Positions 1 through 8,986 are shown, counted from the stretch's first letter. The stretch is 64,000 nucleotides of DNA from Lachnospiraceae bacterium (GCA_910575835.1 CAJTGB010000022.1:1-64000); one strand, 5' to 3'. Made by a program: numbers and translations. Notes: a model not told the origin generated them from the sequence alone.

Positions 1-195
1 GAGACCGCTACCAATGGGTAGTGACGAAAACGTGTGTGGTAAGGGCAATCTCAAAAGAAAAGCTGTCACAGGCAGGACTTGTCAGTTGCTACGATTATTA
101 TCTGGAACGTCATGCTTTGAAGTTATGTTGAACCGCCGTATGCCGAACGGCACGTACTGGTGGTGTGAGAGGGGGATTAAATTCCCCCTACTCGA
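1..195 (+). mobile_element. 3' end of a group II intron (domains V and VI), cut by the window edge
   Basis: Positions about 130-163 fold as a domain V hairpin: an ACCGCC/GGTGGT outer stem, a bulge, then TGCC/GGCA closed by a short GAAC loop. It is followed by GTGAGA and a second hairpin (AGGGG/CCCCT, about 170-189) that fits domain VI, and the intron ends near CTCGAT. This arrangement is characteristic of bacterial group II introns. The reverse-transcriptase gene would lie upstream, outside the window. The short reading frame across this stretch is a by-product of the folded RNA and is not a gene. The exact 3' splice point is inferred. Confidence 0.72.
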
Positions 196-204
196 TTAAT
201 CAGA

Positions 205-366
205 TTATTTTATATAGCCAGCTAATGAATGGTGCTGTGATATTACACATATAATTTTAGCAAGCTTAGACAGATTAATTCCTGAAGCTGTCAAAATAGC
301 TTTTAACTCAATGTATCGTGCCTTCAATTCTTCGTGCAATTCCGTGTTCTTATCTCCTAACCGCAT
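205..366 (-). CDS. Hypothetical 53-residue protein beside the intron
   Basis: This minus-strand frame opens with ATG at 364-366 (MRLGDKNTELHEEL...) and stops with TAA at 205-207. The frame is also open about 14 codons further upstream. The composition is protein-like: a charged helix followed by a hydrophobic stretch (LAKIICVISQHHSLAGYIK). The upstream AGGA is a modest ribosome site. It ends about ten bases from the intron 3' end, so it could be the tail of a gene interrupted by the intron or a small stand-alone gene. I do not recognise the family. Confidence 0.3.
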   Translation of the reverse strand: MRLGDKNTELHEELKARYIELKAILTASGINLSKLAKIICVISQHHSLAGYIK

Positions 367-420
367 ATAACGTTGGATTCCTGGAAAGACGGCAATTAAA
401 GTGTAAAGCCTTTATTAAGT

Positions 421-454
421 AAAAGAGCACCCGCAGAAAGCGGAATGCTCTTTT
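421..454. terminator. Bidirectional rho-independent terminator
   Basis: The stem AAAAGAGCA/TGCTCTTTT is extended by CCGC/GCGG around an AGAAA loop, with A/T runs on both sides. It would end the minus-strand sortase-substrate transcript, and it also insulates the intron side. A weaker hairpin without a T run (AGCAGAG/CTCTGCT, 512-532) sits between it and the gene. Confidence 0.7.
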
Positions 455-549
455 CAATATCACACACAATAACAGACCTGTTATGTCATATCATATTACT
501 TACTTTTGTTGAGCAGAGGTAAGTTCTCTGCTATTAGTTTACTTCTGGA

Positions 550-1353
550 TTACTCGCCAGTCTTTGGTGAAGCCTTTACAGATGTACGCACAACCTTCGT
601 TGCATTTGCGTTTGCCTGTAATTTCTTTACAATAAGATCTGCAAGCTGATCTGCTGTAATAGATCCATTAACGTCTGGATCTGGTGTTACAGTTGGCTCA
701 TCTGGATTTGGTGTAGGTGTTGGCTCTGGTGTTACAGAATTATCAGAATTAACTCTGAAAACAGCAACCGGTGAAAAGTGCTCAAATGCCCACTCTGCAT
801 ACCAGCCATTGTCATCTAATTTTACTTCTGTTTCATATACCTGCCATAAACCATCTACCAGGTGTAAGATGCGGATCTTCTGACCTGCAGCCAAGTCTTT
901 CAGTCCACCAAGATTAAATCTAACGTTTAATGGATGTTCTTCATCAACAACTGTACCATCTGCTGCTGCGATATCAGCAATTGTTACAACCTCGTATACA
1001 GCATCGTCATTTGCCAATGACTCTAATACTTTCTGCTGTTCCTGTAATTTTTTCAGCTCGCTTGGTTTGATCTCATCTGGATCGATATCATCTAACTGTT
1101 TGTTAAGCTCGTAAAGCTGATCCTTAAAAGTATTCTTAACAGTCTTGTCAAGCTTCTCTGGATCGTTTTTAGCAACATCATTCCAATTAGACATTGCAGG
1201 ATCTTCTACTTCTCCTACAACAATTTCTTTACCTTCTTCAGTTGCCTGAACAGCATCGCTCTTCTGCGGACTATCAGCAGCAAAAGCAACTGTAGACATA
1301 CCCAAGCAAAGAGCACCAGCTAATGCAAGGGCAACTATTTTTTTCATTTTCAT
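550..1353 (-). CDS. Secreted cell-wall protein ending in an SPKTG sorting motif
   Basis: A 267-residue exported protein. Residues 1-25 are a signal peptide (MKMKKIVALALAGAL..., cleavage after AFAA). The body is acidic, with a beta-rich segment (about 125-200) that ends in HFSPVAVFRV, a module common in Lachnospiraceae surface proteins. Next come a Pro/Thr linker (PEPTPTPNPDEP) and a C-terminus that stops at SPKTGE. SPKTG fits the [SP]PXTG signal known for clostridial sortase B enzymes, and the sortase gene is 82 bp upstream on the same strand. The usual hydrophobic anchor and basic tail after the motif are missing. It is probably covalently attached to peptidoglycan by that sortase, which is inference from motif and context. 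Confidence 0.7.
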   Translation of the reverse strand: MKMKKIVALALAGALCLGMSTVAFAADSPQKSDAVQATEEGKEIVVGEVEDPAMSNWNDVAKNDPEKLDKTVKNTFKDQLYELNKQLDDIDPDEIKPSELKKLQEQQKVLESLANDDAVYEVVTIADIAAADGTVVDEEHPLNVRFNLGGLKDLAAGQKIRILHLVDGLWQVYETEVKLDDNGWYAEWAFEHFSPVAVFRVNSDNSVTPEPTPTPNPDEPTVTPDPDVNGSITADQLADLIVKKLQANANATKVVRTSVKASPKTGE

Positions 1354-1435
1354 GTCCTAATTTTCTCCTTCCATGTTTTCTGTTACGTTGTGTGACTATA
1401 TATTAAAGCTTTGATGGCCTTAATATCCCTATTAA

Positions 1436-2263
1436 CTATTGTTCTTCCCGCGTTGCATTTACTAAAAATCTTTCATTTGCTGAATCTGCAATACATGTTG
1501 AAAGTGTTATGATACCTGTACCTTGATTTACATTTACATCCATGTTGATATTTCCATTAATGCCGCTTCTCAGCTCGTCTAGATATTCTTGGAATTCTGT
1601 CGGAGAAGCAAAGCTGTAATTACCTAAAATGTAACGGTCATCAAATGGTGTAGCCGCAAATATCCTGTATTTCAGTGTTTGTTCCGGCAAATAAATGTAC
1701 ACATACGGATTGCTGTCAAAGAATGCCCTGTCTTCGTATTTGTGAAGATCTGCGAACATACTTCCATTTTTCATGTTATGTCCATATACCACGGTCACCG
1801 GATCGGTAAATTGTTTGTTATTATACTTCTCTGTATAAATAGTCCCCGGCAATCCTTCTTTCTTCTCAATTGTATGATTCAAATAGTATGCATCATCTTC
1901 CGTTGTACTTTGAAGAATGGGATAGTCAATATTAGTACCCGGTATCCAAATCCAAGCATATACATCTGGATTCGCAGCTTGTGCAGCCGCAAAATCAATC
2001 TTCCTATACATAGGATCATCTGCATCGACTGCTACCTGTTCTTTTAATTTTTCATATTGTTCTTGTGTTTCCTCGGGATCAGCCTTTTTTGCTTTTTCCG
2101 CAGCGGCAGCTTCTTTCTTCTGATTGGCAGAATATACATAAAACCCACCAATTCCTGCCAATGCAACCACTATAACAATAATAGCTATAATTAATCCGGC
2201 TTTTCCGGATGACTTCTTCCTGCCCCTGACATAGTTCTTACGGTCAGGCTTATCATAATCCAT
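1436..2263 (-). CDS. srtB: Class B sortase
   Basis: A 275-residue membrane-anchored transpeptidase. A basic N-terminus is followed by one transmembrane helix (about 24-46: GLIIAIIVIVVALAGIGGF), a linker, then the sortase fold. The catalytic residues are visible: His in VYGHNM, Cys in LSTCI and Arg in ANERFLV. The segments AWIWIPGTNIDYPILQ and GTIYTEKYN are typical of class B. The enzyme cleaves a sorting signal between Thr and Gly and links the substrate to peptidoglycan. It sits between an LCP gene (34 bp upstream) and its likely substrate (SPKTG protein), all in one direction, so the three probably share a transcript. Confidence 0.9.
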   Translation of the reverse strand: MDYDKPDRKNYVRGRKKSSGKAGLIIAIIVIVVALAGIGGFYVYSANQKKEAAAAEKAKKADPEETQEQYEKLKEQVAVDADDPMYRKIDFAAAQAANPDVYAWIWIPGTNIDYPILQSTTEDDAYYLNHTIEKKEGLPGTIYTEKYNNKQFTDPVTVVYGHNMKNGSMFADLHKYEDRAFFDSNPYVYIYLPEQTLKYRIFAATPFDDRYILGNYSFASPTEFQEYLDELRSGINGNINMDVNVNQGTGIITLSTCIADSANERFLVNATREEQ

Positions 2264-2297
2264 TGGTTCATCCTCCTAATTTTCAGTTCTTTTGTAA

Positions 2298-3479
2298 TTA
2301 CAGAACCTCTGTATAAAAGAAATTTACTACCAATTCTTTTAATTGTTCTGAATTCACCATATAGGCTTCATGTTCATCCGGCTGCTTTACTTCACCCGGA
2401 ATCATCGACATATCGTCTGCAGTTAAAGAAACATCCAACATTTCGGGGACCAGATATGTAATATCTTCTACCGAGATATTTGCATACATATTCCCTTGCA
2501 AGGATTGGTAAATGGATAGCGGAAGCGTAAGGTCATTCTTCACCTGCGCCATAGCCGTGGCAAAGTAGTTTGTCATATACTGCTTCTGCCTTTCCAGTCT
2601 TCCCATACTGCTGGCAAATTGATCGGTATTCCGGTCTCGGATATAATCCTCAGCCATTTTCCCCTGCAGATGAATCGTATCACCCGCGTGATAAGGTTTG
2701 CCGCCTACTTCAACATCTTCTAATACCTGGATGTCTACGCCGCCGATTGCATCGTTTAAAATCGGTATTGCTTCTAAGTTAATTGCGCAATAACGTTGAA
2801 TCGGAACCTTAAATAGTAAGTTTGAAACTGCATTTACCATTAATTCGCAACTATCCTCAGCCGTTTTGCCGTAGTAATATTGCAAAGTTAACTGCATATT
2901 CTTTTCAATCAGAAATTTACCATTTTCATCATATACTTTTACCGGTACATAGGTATCTCTGGGAATCGCAAGGATCTTGATCTTCCCGCTCTCAACGTTG
3001 ATACTCACCAATATAACCGCATCGGCCAGACCTTGTCCCTTCATCTCATTGGCCTGCTCCACAGGAGTGCTGTTGTCAATGCCGAGACATAGGAAATTGA
3101 TCACATCTTCGTTGTACTGGTATTCCTTGCCCTTGTATGTAATGAAGAGGCCTTCCTTCCTGGCTTCGGGAGTATCTTCCACATCGGAAAGATCAGTCTT
3201 TAAATTCTTCTCACCCTGAGCGCGCAAATAGAAGAAGCTGCCGGCTATTCCTATGATAACTACGAGTAACGTAGCTACCACACCTAACGTGATCTTCTTC
3301 CACCGTTGCATAGGAAGACGTTTTTTCTTCTTTTTTCTCCTAGATCTGCCATCTCCCTTTGGACTCCTATCGCCTAGAGGTCTGTCTTCAAATGAATCGT
3401 CATAAAGTATCTCTAGCGAATAATCGGAAGAATGGTCTGAATTCTCTCTCTTCGAAAGAAAGTCATCTTTTCTTTTCAT
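2298..3479 (-). CDS. LytR-CpsA-Psr (LCP) family cell-wall glycopolymer ligase
   Basis: About 393 residues from the chosen start. It has a basic cytoplasmic tail (RSRRKKKKK), one transmembrane helix (WKKITLGVVATLLVVIIGIAGSFF) and then an extracellular LCP domain with GIDN, DAVILVSIN, the IPRDTYV box and RNTDQFASSMGRLERQ. LCP enzymes transfer undecaprenyl-linked glycopolymers to peptidoglycan. An upstream in-frame ATG (3536) overlaps the promoter -10 box, so it cannot be the start. Of the two adjacent ATGs, the one at 3479 lies five bases from GGAGG and is preferred. The gene leads the LCP-sortase-substrate set, which suggests joint maturation of a cell-surface structure. Confidence 0.85.
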   Translation of the reverse strand: MKRKDDFLSKRENSDHSSDYSLEILYDDSFEDRPLGDRSPKGDGRSRRKKKKKRLPMQRWKKITLGVVATLLVVIIGIAGSFFYLRAQGEKNLKTDLSDVEDTPEARKEGLFITYKGKEYQYNEDVINFLCLGIDNSTPVEQANEMKGQGLADAVILVSINVESGKIKILAIPRDTYVPVKVYDENGKFLIEKNMQLTLQYYYGKTAEDSCELMVNAVSNLLFKVPIQRYCAINLEAIPILNDAIGGVDIQVLEDVEVGGKPYHAGDTIHLQGKMAEDYIRDRNTDQFASSMGRLERQKQYMTNYFATAMAQVKNDLTLPLSIYQSLQGNMYANISVEDITYLVPEMLDVSLTADDMSMIPGEVKQPDEHEAYMVNSEQLKELVVNFFYTEVL

Positions 3480-3534
3480 CATTACCTCCGCATCAAGTCC
3501 ACAATATGATAAAAATAATGCGTTTCTATCTAGC

Positions 3535-3562
3535 ATTATACTTTATTTTCGTGGAATGTCAA
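3535..3562 (-). promoter_or_regulatory. Consensus SigA promoter for the LCP-sortase operon
   Basis: On the minus strand TTGACA (3557-3562) and TATAAT (3535-3540) are separated by 16 bases and both boxes match consensus. Transcription would begin near 3528. This places the LCP start codon at 3479 and rules out the longer reading frame. Confidence 0.8.
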
Positions 3563-3947
3563 GAGGAAAAAAGATGAAAATGCAATAAATTTGCAATAAT
3601 TTTTTACAGGTGAATTATTCAATTGTTAACACTCTTGTAATATAATGTTAATATTTACTACGAACACACAGGAAACCTGGAATGTTTTGTAGAATTTGAC
3701 AAGGCCCCCTTCTACGCCGTAATTATTAACATAAATAACTCCTCTCGACAACTGTTGTACAGCCTCTATTATAATATCATATATTTAATTTTTTTCAATC
3801 CCTTATTGCTATCTTACCTCTATTTCCCAGAAGCCAATTACTTCAGGGAATCCAAATCCCTGGAAGCAGCAGCCTAACTTCCTTACAGTCCTGGCCGCCT
3901 GGCCCGTTGCTTCACGGAACAAATTGTTACATATTATAAAACAGCCT
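3563..3947. other. 385-bp intergenic stretch with an imperfect inverted repeat
   Basis: This is an AT-rich spacer between two minus-strand genes. An imperfect hairpin (CTTCAGGGAAT pairing with ATCCCTGGAAG, about 3839-3870) lies downstream of the MATE gene but has no clear T run. The same part reads on the minus strand as an open frame of about 45 codons without a convincing start, ending at 3809 (…VIGFWEIEVR). It may be a fragment of a dispersed repeat. Nothing else is convincing. Confidence 0.3.
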
Positions 3948-5294
3948 CTAACGCTCCAATCCATGGATCCAGTCTGACTTCAGATAATAGATCAGGAACA
4001 CCAGCGAACTTAGCGCCCAGGTAAGCGGATAAGCCCAGAATACAACTTTGATATCCGGGATAAACCGAATCATGATAGTTATGTAGCTGATCCGGACAAC
4101 GCACCAGAAGATCAGCATAACAAACATAGGAACCGTAGACCGCCCGGCTCCGCGAAGGATTCCTGCCATACAGTGCGAGAAAGCCAGCAGGAAGAAGAAG
4201 AATGTCTCCGTATGCGCCTGGCTGGTGCCGAACGCGATCACTTCGGCGGTATCGTTGAAGGCCGAGAGCAGTACCGGAGCGGTAAAATAGACGGCCACAC
4301 CGATCAGCTCTGATGCAACAAGCGTACAGACGATTCCGAACACAGAACCTTTTCTGGCCCGGTCATATTGCCTGGCTCCCAAGTTCTGGCTTATGAATGT
4401 TGTAAGCGCCAACGAGAAACAAGTAATAGGAAGGAATCCGAATCCCTGGATCTTCGAGTATGCACCGCAGCCGGCAACAGCCATTTGCCCAAACTGATTG
4501 ATATTCGTCTGAACAAATACATTGGCAACGGATATGATGGAGTTCTGGAATCCGGCAGGAAATCCATTAGATACGATCTGGCGCAGCATATTCCTGTCCA
4601 GTCTGATCTGCCGGACAGACAGGCGGAATTCCTCCGGGCTTCCAAGCAATTGAAACAGACACAGGAATGCGCTGATAAACTGAGAGATGACCGTGGCCAA
4701 AGCCGCCGCTCCCACTCCGAAGTGGAACACACCGATCAGCACCAGGTCCAGCACGATATTAACAACCGAAGAGATGACCAGATAGATCAGTGGGTGACGG
4801 CTGTCCCCGACGGACTGCAGGATCCCTACAAAGAAATTATACATAACAAAAGCCAGCGACCCCGAAAAATAAATCCGAAAATAAATAATAGAATTCGGAA
4901 GAACCGCTTCCGGCGTCCCCATCAGTACCAGAATTTGCGGCGCGGCAAAGACGCCCGCTATCGTAAGGACACAGCCGCAGATGAGTCCGAAGGCAGTCGT
5001 CGTATGGATAGCCTTCTGAAGTCTCGGGATGTCTCTGGCTCCGAAGTGCCGGGCTATCACCACTCCCGAACCGATAGCGATCCCGTTGAAGAATCCTACC
5101 ATCAGGAAGATCAGGCTCCCTGATGAACTGACGGCGGCAAGCGCCGCATCGCCGAGAAAATTACCGACGATCACCGAGTCCGCCGTATTATATAGCTGCT
5201 GAAAAAGATTTCCCCAAAAAAGTGGAACCGCAAACGTTATGATGCGCTTCCAGATCGACCCTTCTGTCATAAGTGTAGAAGATGTATTTGCCAT
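3948..5294 (-). CDS. MATE family multidrug efflux pump
   Basis: A 448-residue integral membrane protein with about twelve hydrophobic segments in two related halves. The N-terminal pattern PLFWGNLFQQLYNTADSV, followed by GNFLGDAALAAVSSS, is the classic MATE opening (the conserved PxxxxxxxxxxYNxxDxx region). GARD at about 90 follows the first half. These proteins export cationic drugs in exchange for sodium or protons. The length is normal for the family. GGAGG lies ten bases before the ATG. It is monocistronic, divergent from the CBS-domain gene, with its own promoter. The substrate cannot be told. Confidence 0.88.
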   Translation of the reverse strand: MANTSSTLMTEGSIWKRIITFAVPLFWGNLFQQLYNTADSVIVGNFLGDAALAAVSSSGSLIFLMVGFFNGIAIGSGVVIARHFGARDIPRLQKAIHTTTAFGLICGCVLTIAGVFAAPQILVLMGTPEAVLPNSIIYFRIYFSGSLAFVMYNFFVGILQSVGDSRHPLIYLVISSVVNIVLDLVLIGVFHFGVGAAALATVISQFISAFLCLFQLLGSPEEFRLSVRQIRLDRNMLRQIVSNGFPAGFQNSIISVANVFVQTNINQFGQMAVAGCGAYSKIQGFGFLPITCFSLALTTFISQNLGARQYDRARKGSVFGIVCTLVASELIGVAVYFTAPVLLSAFNDTAEVIAFGTSQAHTETFFFFLLAFSHCMAGILRGAGRSTVPMFVMLIFWCVVRISYITIMIRFIPDIKVVFWAYPLTWALSSLVFLIYYLKSDWIHGLER

Positions 5295-5406
5295 GGCAAA
5301 CTAGCCTCCAATTCCCGCAGATTATTTTCGCTGATACTTCTCGGTCCCATTCCTCTCTATGCAAAAATAAGTGCGGATTATTCTCTCAAATTTGTTTCCT
5401 TATTAT

Positions 5407-5435
5407 AGTATAGGTAGTATGAAATGGAAAATCAA
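5407..5435 (-). promoter_or_regulatory. SigA-type promoter for the MATE gene
   Basis: On the minus strand TTGATT (5430-5435), a 17-base spacer and TATACT (5407-5412). Spacing is ideal and each box differs from consensus at one or two positions. It is located 113 bp upstream of the MATE start codon. Confidence 0.55.
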
Positions 5436-5566
5436 GAATTTTATTACAATGTATACTTGCAAATTTGCTGCAAATGCGCTATATTATCATCAGGTGACTA
5501 TAAACAGGAGACTATTATCGACAGTTTCCTGCAATTAAGAGCATGGAAAAGGAGTGATTTGACCAA

Positions 5567-6850
5567 TTGGACTCGAGTGACGTCACACAACTCATTATCC
5601 TGTTTGTTCTGCTTATGCTGTCCGCATTCTTCTCATCTGCGGAGACAGCGCTTACTACAGTCAACAGGATTCGACTTCGTACCTTAGCCGAAGAAGGCAG
5701 CAAACGCGCCGAAACGGTTCTGGCGATCACCGATGATTCGGGCAAGATGTTAAGCGCCATATTGATCGGCAACAACATCGTGAATCTATCCGCTGCATCA
5801 CTGACCACAACTCTGGCATACAGTTTCGGTGGTTCTATGGTTGCGATTGCAAGCGGAATTTTAACTGTATTGATTCTTTTATTCGGAGAGATAACGCCCA
5901 AGACAATGGCTACTATACATTCTGAGAGAATGTCATTGATCTACGCCCCCGTCATCAGCATTTTCATGAAGATCATGACACCTGTGATCTTCATCATCAA
6001 TGGTCTTTCCATTGGCGTGCTGTTTCTTCTGCGGGTTGACCCGAATGCTAAGAACAATACCATGACCGAGAATGAACTTCGTACGATCGTCGACGTAAGC
6101 CACGAAGACGGTGTAATTGAATCTGATGAGAGACAGATGATCAATAATGTATTTGATCTGGGAGATGCCAGGGCGAAGGATGTCATGGTTCCCCGCGTTC
6201 ATGTAACATTTGCAGATATCGACAGTACCTATGAGGAGCTGATCGAGATCTTCCGGGAAGATAAGTATACGAGACTTCCTGTGTTCAAGGATACCACGGA
6301 CAATGTGGTCGGAACGATCAATATGAAGGATCTGCTGTTATATGACAACACTAACGGATTCCATATTCGGGATATCTTAAGAGAAGCTTACTTCACTTAC
6401 GAATATAAGAGTATCTCCGAGCTTCTGGTCGAGATGCGTCAGGCCTCATTCAACATCGCAATCGTGTTGGACGAATACGGCGAGACAGCAGGATTGATCA
6501 CATTGGAAGATATTCTGGAAGAGATCGTCGGAGAGATTCATGATGAATATGATGAGAATGAAGAAGATTTTATCCAGGAGATCGACGAGCGCGAATACAT
6601 TGTAGAAGGTTCTACGAATCTGGATGATCTGAACGATCGTCTGGAGCTTGATCTGAGATCGGAAGAATACGATTCACTGGGCGGATTCATTATCGAACGT
6701 CTTGACCGCCTTCCTGAAGAGGGCGACAGGATCGACACAGAAGACGGTATTCACATGGTCGTGGAGAAGTTAGACAAGAACAGGATTGAACTTGTACATT
6801 TGTACCTTCCAGAGGCGGATCCTCTATCCGAGGATGGCGCTGCTGATTGA
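5567..6850 (+). CDS. HlyC/CorC (TlyC) family membrane protein with CBS pair
   Basis: A 427-residue protein in three parts: a DUF21/CNNM membrane domain (about 1-180, opening LLMLSAFFSSAETALTTVNRIR and containing FGEITPKTMA), a CBS-domain pair (about 195-325, with VMVPRVHV and IVLDEYGETAGLITLEDILEEIVGEI), and a C-terminal CorC_HlyC domain. Relatives are linked to magnesium and cobalt efflux or homeostasis. The CBS pair probably senses nucleotides or Mg-ATP. The start is TTG at 5567, twelve bases after AAGGAG. The upstream ATG in this frame runs into a stop codon, and the next internal ATG would remove the conserved first helix. Confidence 0.85.
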   Translation: MDSSDVTQLIILFVLLMLSAFFSSAETALTTVNRIRLRTLAEEGSKRAETVLAITDDSGKMLSAILIGNNIVNLSAASLTTTLAYSFGGSMVAIASGILTVLILLFGEITPKTMATIHSERMSLIYAPVISIFMKIMTPVIFIINGLSIGVLFLLRVDPNAKNNTMTENELRTIVDVSHEDGVIESDERQMINNVFDLGDARAKDVMVPRVHVTFADIDSTYEELIEIFREDKYTRLPVFKDTTDNVVGTINMKDLLLYDNTNGFHIRDILREAYFTYEYKSISELLVEMRQASFNIAIVLDEYGETAGLITLEDILEEIVGEIHDEYDENEEDFIQEIDEREYIVEGSTNLDDLNDRLELDLRSEEYDSLGGFIIERLDRLPEEGDRIDTEDGIHMVVEKLDKNRIELVHLYLPEADPLSEDGAAD

Positions 6851-6952
6851 TATATGATTACGCTGATTATCTGAGATTGCCACTATCATGAGAATGATTA
6901 ACTGGCATATCAGTATTCAGAATACCCACAATACAGATATGGCATATCACCG

Positions 6953-6986
6953 AAAAGACAGGTTTCTACTGAAACCCGTCTTTTTA
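6953..6986. terminator. Bidirectional terminator between convergent genes
   Basis: AAAAGAC-A-GGTTTC pairs with GAAACC-C-GTCTTTTT around a TACT loop, with an A run on one side and a T run on the other. It lies between the CorC-like gene (+) and the binding-protein gene (-) and can serve both. Confidence 0.8.
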
Positions 6987-7036
6987 CGTTTCTGCTATAT
7001 TTTCTTACTCGTACATCAAAAATTAAATACCGGCTG

Positions 7037-8380
7037 TTAATACATCAGCTTTTGTATCGCCTCATCCTCCAGGTTCTCCCGTGTAAGCCAGGTGTATCCG
7101 GTATCAACTACCGCTTCATTCCCCATTGACAATGCCGCCCGGGCAGCCGCTATGATCGTGGCGTAGCCCATCCCGAAGGGATTCTGCAGCACCAGCGCAT
7201 CAACCCTTCCATCAGCCAGCGCGTCGATCTCCTCCTGATCCGCATCATATCCGACTACCGCCGCTTCTATCTCATTACGCTCCATGGCTTCCACTGTAAG
7301 CATCACAGCTTCTCCGTTCGTGGCATAGAACCCCTTTACATTCGGATGCTTCGCGAGAATATGATCGATCACCTCTTCTTCTGTGAGCAGCTCTGCCGCC
7401 GCGGCATCTTCATCGTTCGCTCCGCCTTCATCTTCGCCTTGATTCTCAGTCTGATTCTCACCCGCTTCCTCTGGAACGGTATCAGCCGCAGGATTCTCTG
7501 TTTCCTCTGAGGCACTATCATCCGCGGGCTCCTCCCCTGCCTCTGCTCCATCATCTTCACTCTGAGTCTCGCCGTTCTTCTCAGCCGCCACCTTCTTCTG
7601 CATCTCTCCTAACTGGTCCATATAATAAATCTCCGCAATCGAGATCTCCGGGTGATTTTCCTCTATCTCTTCCTTGAAGGCATTCTCACGGCTCATCGCC
7701 GACTCCGATTTAGAGTCGTGTATAAACAGAATAATCTCGCCCGACTCATCCGCCAATTCAGCAAGCCTTACTGCCGCCTCCTTCGCCGCTGCCTGATTAT
7801 CCGTCGATACCATCGCCATCAACCCCTGGTATGCACTTCCAGAATCAAACGCCACCACCGGAATATCGCTCTCTGCCGCCAGATCAAACTGTACTTCACA
7901 GGCATTCACATCGGTAATAGCAATACCGAGCGCCGCCGGATACCGGGCAAGCTCCTCATCCAGGATGTTCACCTGCTCATCCACGCTGTCCGGCGTTCCC
8001 GGCGCACTGTAGGTCACCTTCACCCTGTCCTTGCCGTCATATCCCAGATTCTCGTTGATATCCTCTACCGCCTGTTCGGCGCCCTTCTTCACTTCTTCCC
8101 AATAGGGCACGCCTTCGGCCTTGCCTATTACGGAAATAGCCGCACCCTTTTCAAGCTTCAGCCCCATTATGTTATCGTATGCCGAGGGCTGTATCATATC
8201 CAGCTTCTTCTGATACTTCTTCTCCTTTTTTACGTCCTTTTTCGCATCCTTTTTCACATCCTCTGTCTCAGACACTACAGATTCTTCTGGCTTGTCTGCG
8301 CTGTCCCGGGGTGAGCATGCGCACGCACACATGGATGCACACATTGTAACCGCTATAATACTGCGTATCCTTTTCATCAT
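7037..8380 (-). CDS. ABC-transporter-type sugar-binding lipoprotein with an acidic insertion
   Basis: A periplasmic-binding-protein fold of the ribose/galactose type (Peripla_BP_4). It has AAISVIGKAEGVPYWEEVKKG at the start of lobe 1, PVVAFDSGSAYQGLMAMVSTDN in the hinge region and VVGYDADQEEIDAL in lobe 2. Residues 1-23 are a lipoprotein signal with a Cys-rich lipobox (ACAC). The chosen ATG (8380) follows GGGAG by eight bases, and a longer upstream frame lacks a ribosome site. Between the two lobes (about residues 235-300) is a low-complexity stretch of Glu, Asp, Ala, Gly and Asn not usual in the family. No permease or ATPase genes flank it, so it is an orphan receptor and its ligand is unknown. 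Confidence 0.8.
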   Translation of the reverse strand: MMKRIRSIIAVTMCASMCACACSPRDSADKPEESVVSETEDVKKDAKKDVKKEKKYQKKLDMIQPSAYDNIMGLKLEKGAAISVIGKAEGVPYWEEVKKGAEQAVEDINENLGYDGKDRVKVTYSAPGTPDSVDEQVNILDEELARYPAALGIAITDVNACEVQFDLAAESDIPVVAFDSGSAYQGLMAMVSTDNQAAAKEAAVRLAELADESGEIILFIHDSKSESAMSRENAFKEEIEENHPEISIAEIYYMDQLGEMQKKVAAEKNGETQSEDDGAEAGEEPADDSASEETENPAADTVPEEAGENQTENQGEDEGGANDEDAAAAELLTEEEVIDHILAKHPNVKGFYATNGEAVMLTVEAMERNEIEAAVVGYDADQEEIDALADGRVDALVLQNPFGMGYATIIAAARAALSMGNEAVVDTGYTWLTRENLEDEAIQKLMY

Positions 8381-8595
8381 ACTTTTCTCTCCCTTTTTAC
8401 AAGCAATTTTCATAACAGATTCGTTGTTTTCTCGCCAACCAACACTATACACTAATTCAGCCGGGAAATGTTGAAAATTTTCTTAATTTTTTATAACTTT
8501 TGAATTGGACTTGTATATTTCAGCCTTTTGTATTATGATATTGATAGGCAAAATACACGTTTTTGTCTATATACTAAAAAAGGAGGGTACATACT

Positions 8596-8766
8596 ATGGC
8601 ACACGTAATTAGTGATGAGTGCGTAAGCTGTGGAGCATGCGAAGCTGAATGTCCAGTTGGCGCTATCTCTCAGGGCGCAGATCATTTTGAGATCGACGCT
8701 GACGCTTGTGTTGATTGCGGCGCTTGCGCTGCTCAGTGTCCTACAGGAGCTATCTCCCAGGGTTAA
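8596..8766 (+). CDS. 2[4Fe-4S] ferredoxin
   Basis: A 56-residue clostridial-type ferredoxin, too short for many gene callers. It has two CxxCxxCxxxCP motifs: CVSCGACEAECP near the start and CVDCGACAAQCP near the end, each followed by V/TGAIS. These bind two 4Fe-4S clusters for low-potential electron transfer in the cytoplasm. A very strong ribosome site (AAAGGAGGG) lies eight bases before the ATG, suggesting high expression. It is a single-gene unit closed by its own terminator. Confidence 0.96.
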   Translation: MAHVISDECVSCGACEAECPVGAISQGADHFEIDADACVDCGACAAQCPTGAISQG

Positions 8767-8803
8767 TACAGGATGTACTGGCGACGAATTTAAGACGATA
8801 TAC

Positions 8804-8849
8804 AAAAAGGCACTGTCCATTCCTTATCGGAATTCGGAGTGTCTTTTTG
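8804..8849 (+). terminator. Terminator of the ferredoxin gene
   Basis: A long hairpin: AAAAAGGCACT pairs with AGTGTCTTTTT, extended by CATTCC/GGAATT around TTATC, and followed by T5. It lies 38 bases after the ferredoxin stop codon. Confidence 0.8.
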
Positions 8850-8986
8850 TTTGTATATTTATTTTGCTATGCTGACACCTTTTTACTTGTTTCGCGAAAT
8901 CAATATGCTATGATACAACTGTTCAATAAATTGGACGAGCCGTAACGTTCAGACAAGCATTAAAACTTGATAAGGGGGTCATTACC

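Noticed and set aside
14-199. 61-codon frame in the intron end
   Set aside because: It crosses the domain V and VI hairpins of the group II intron; the sequence is explained by RNA structure.
4368-5123. 251-codon plus-strand frame
   Set aside because: Antisense to the MATE gene; the product is Arg/Gln/His-rich and without motifs.
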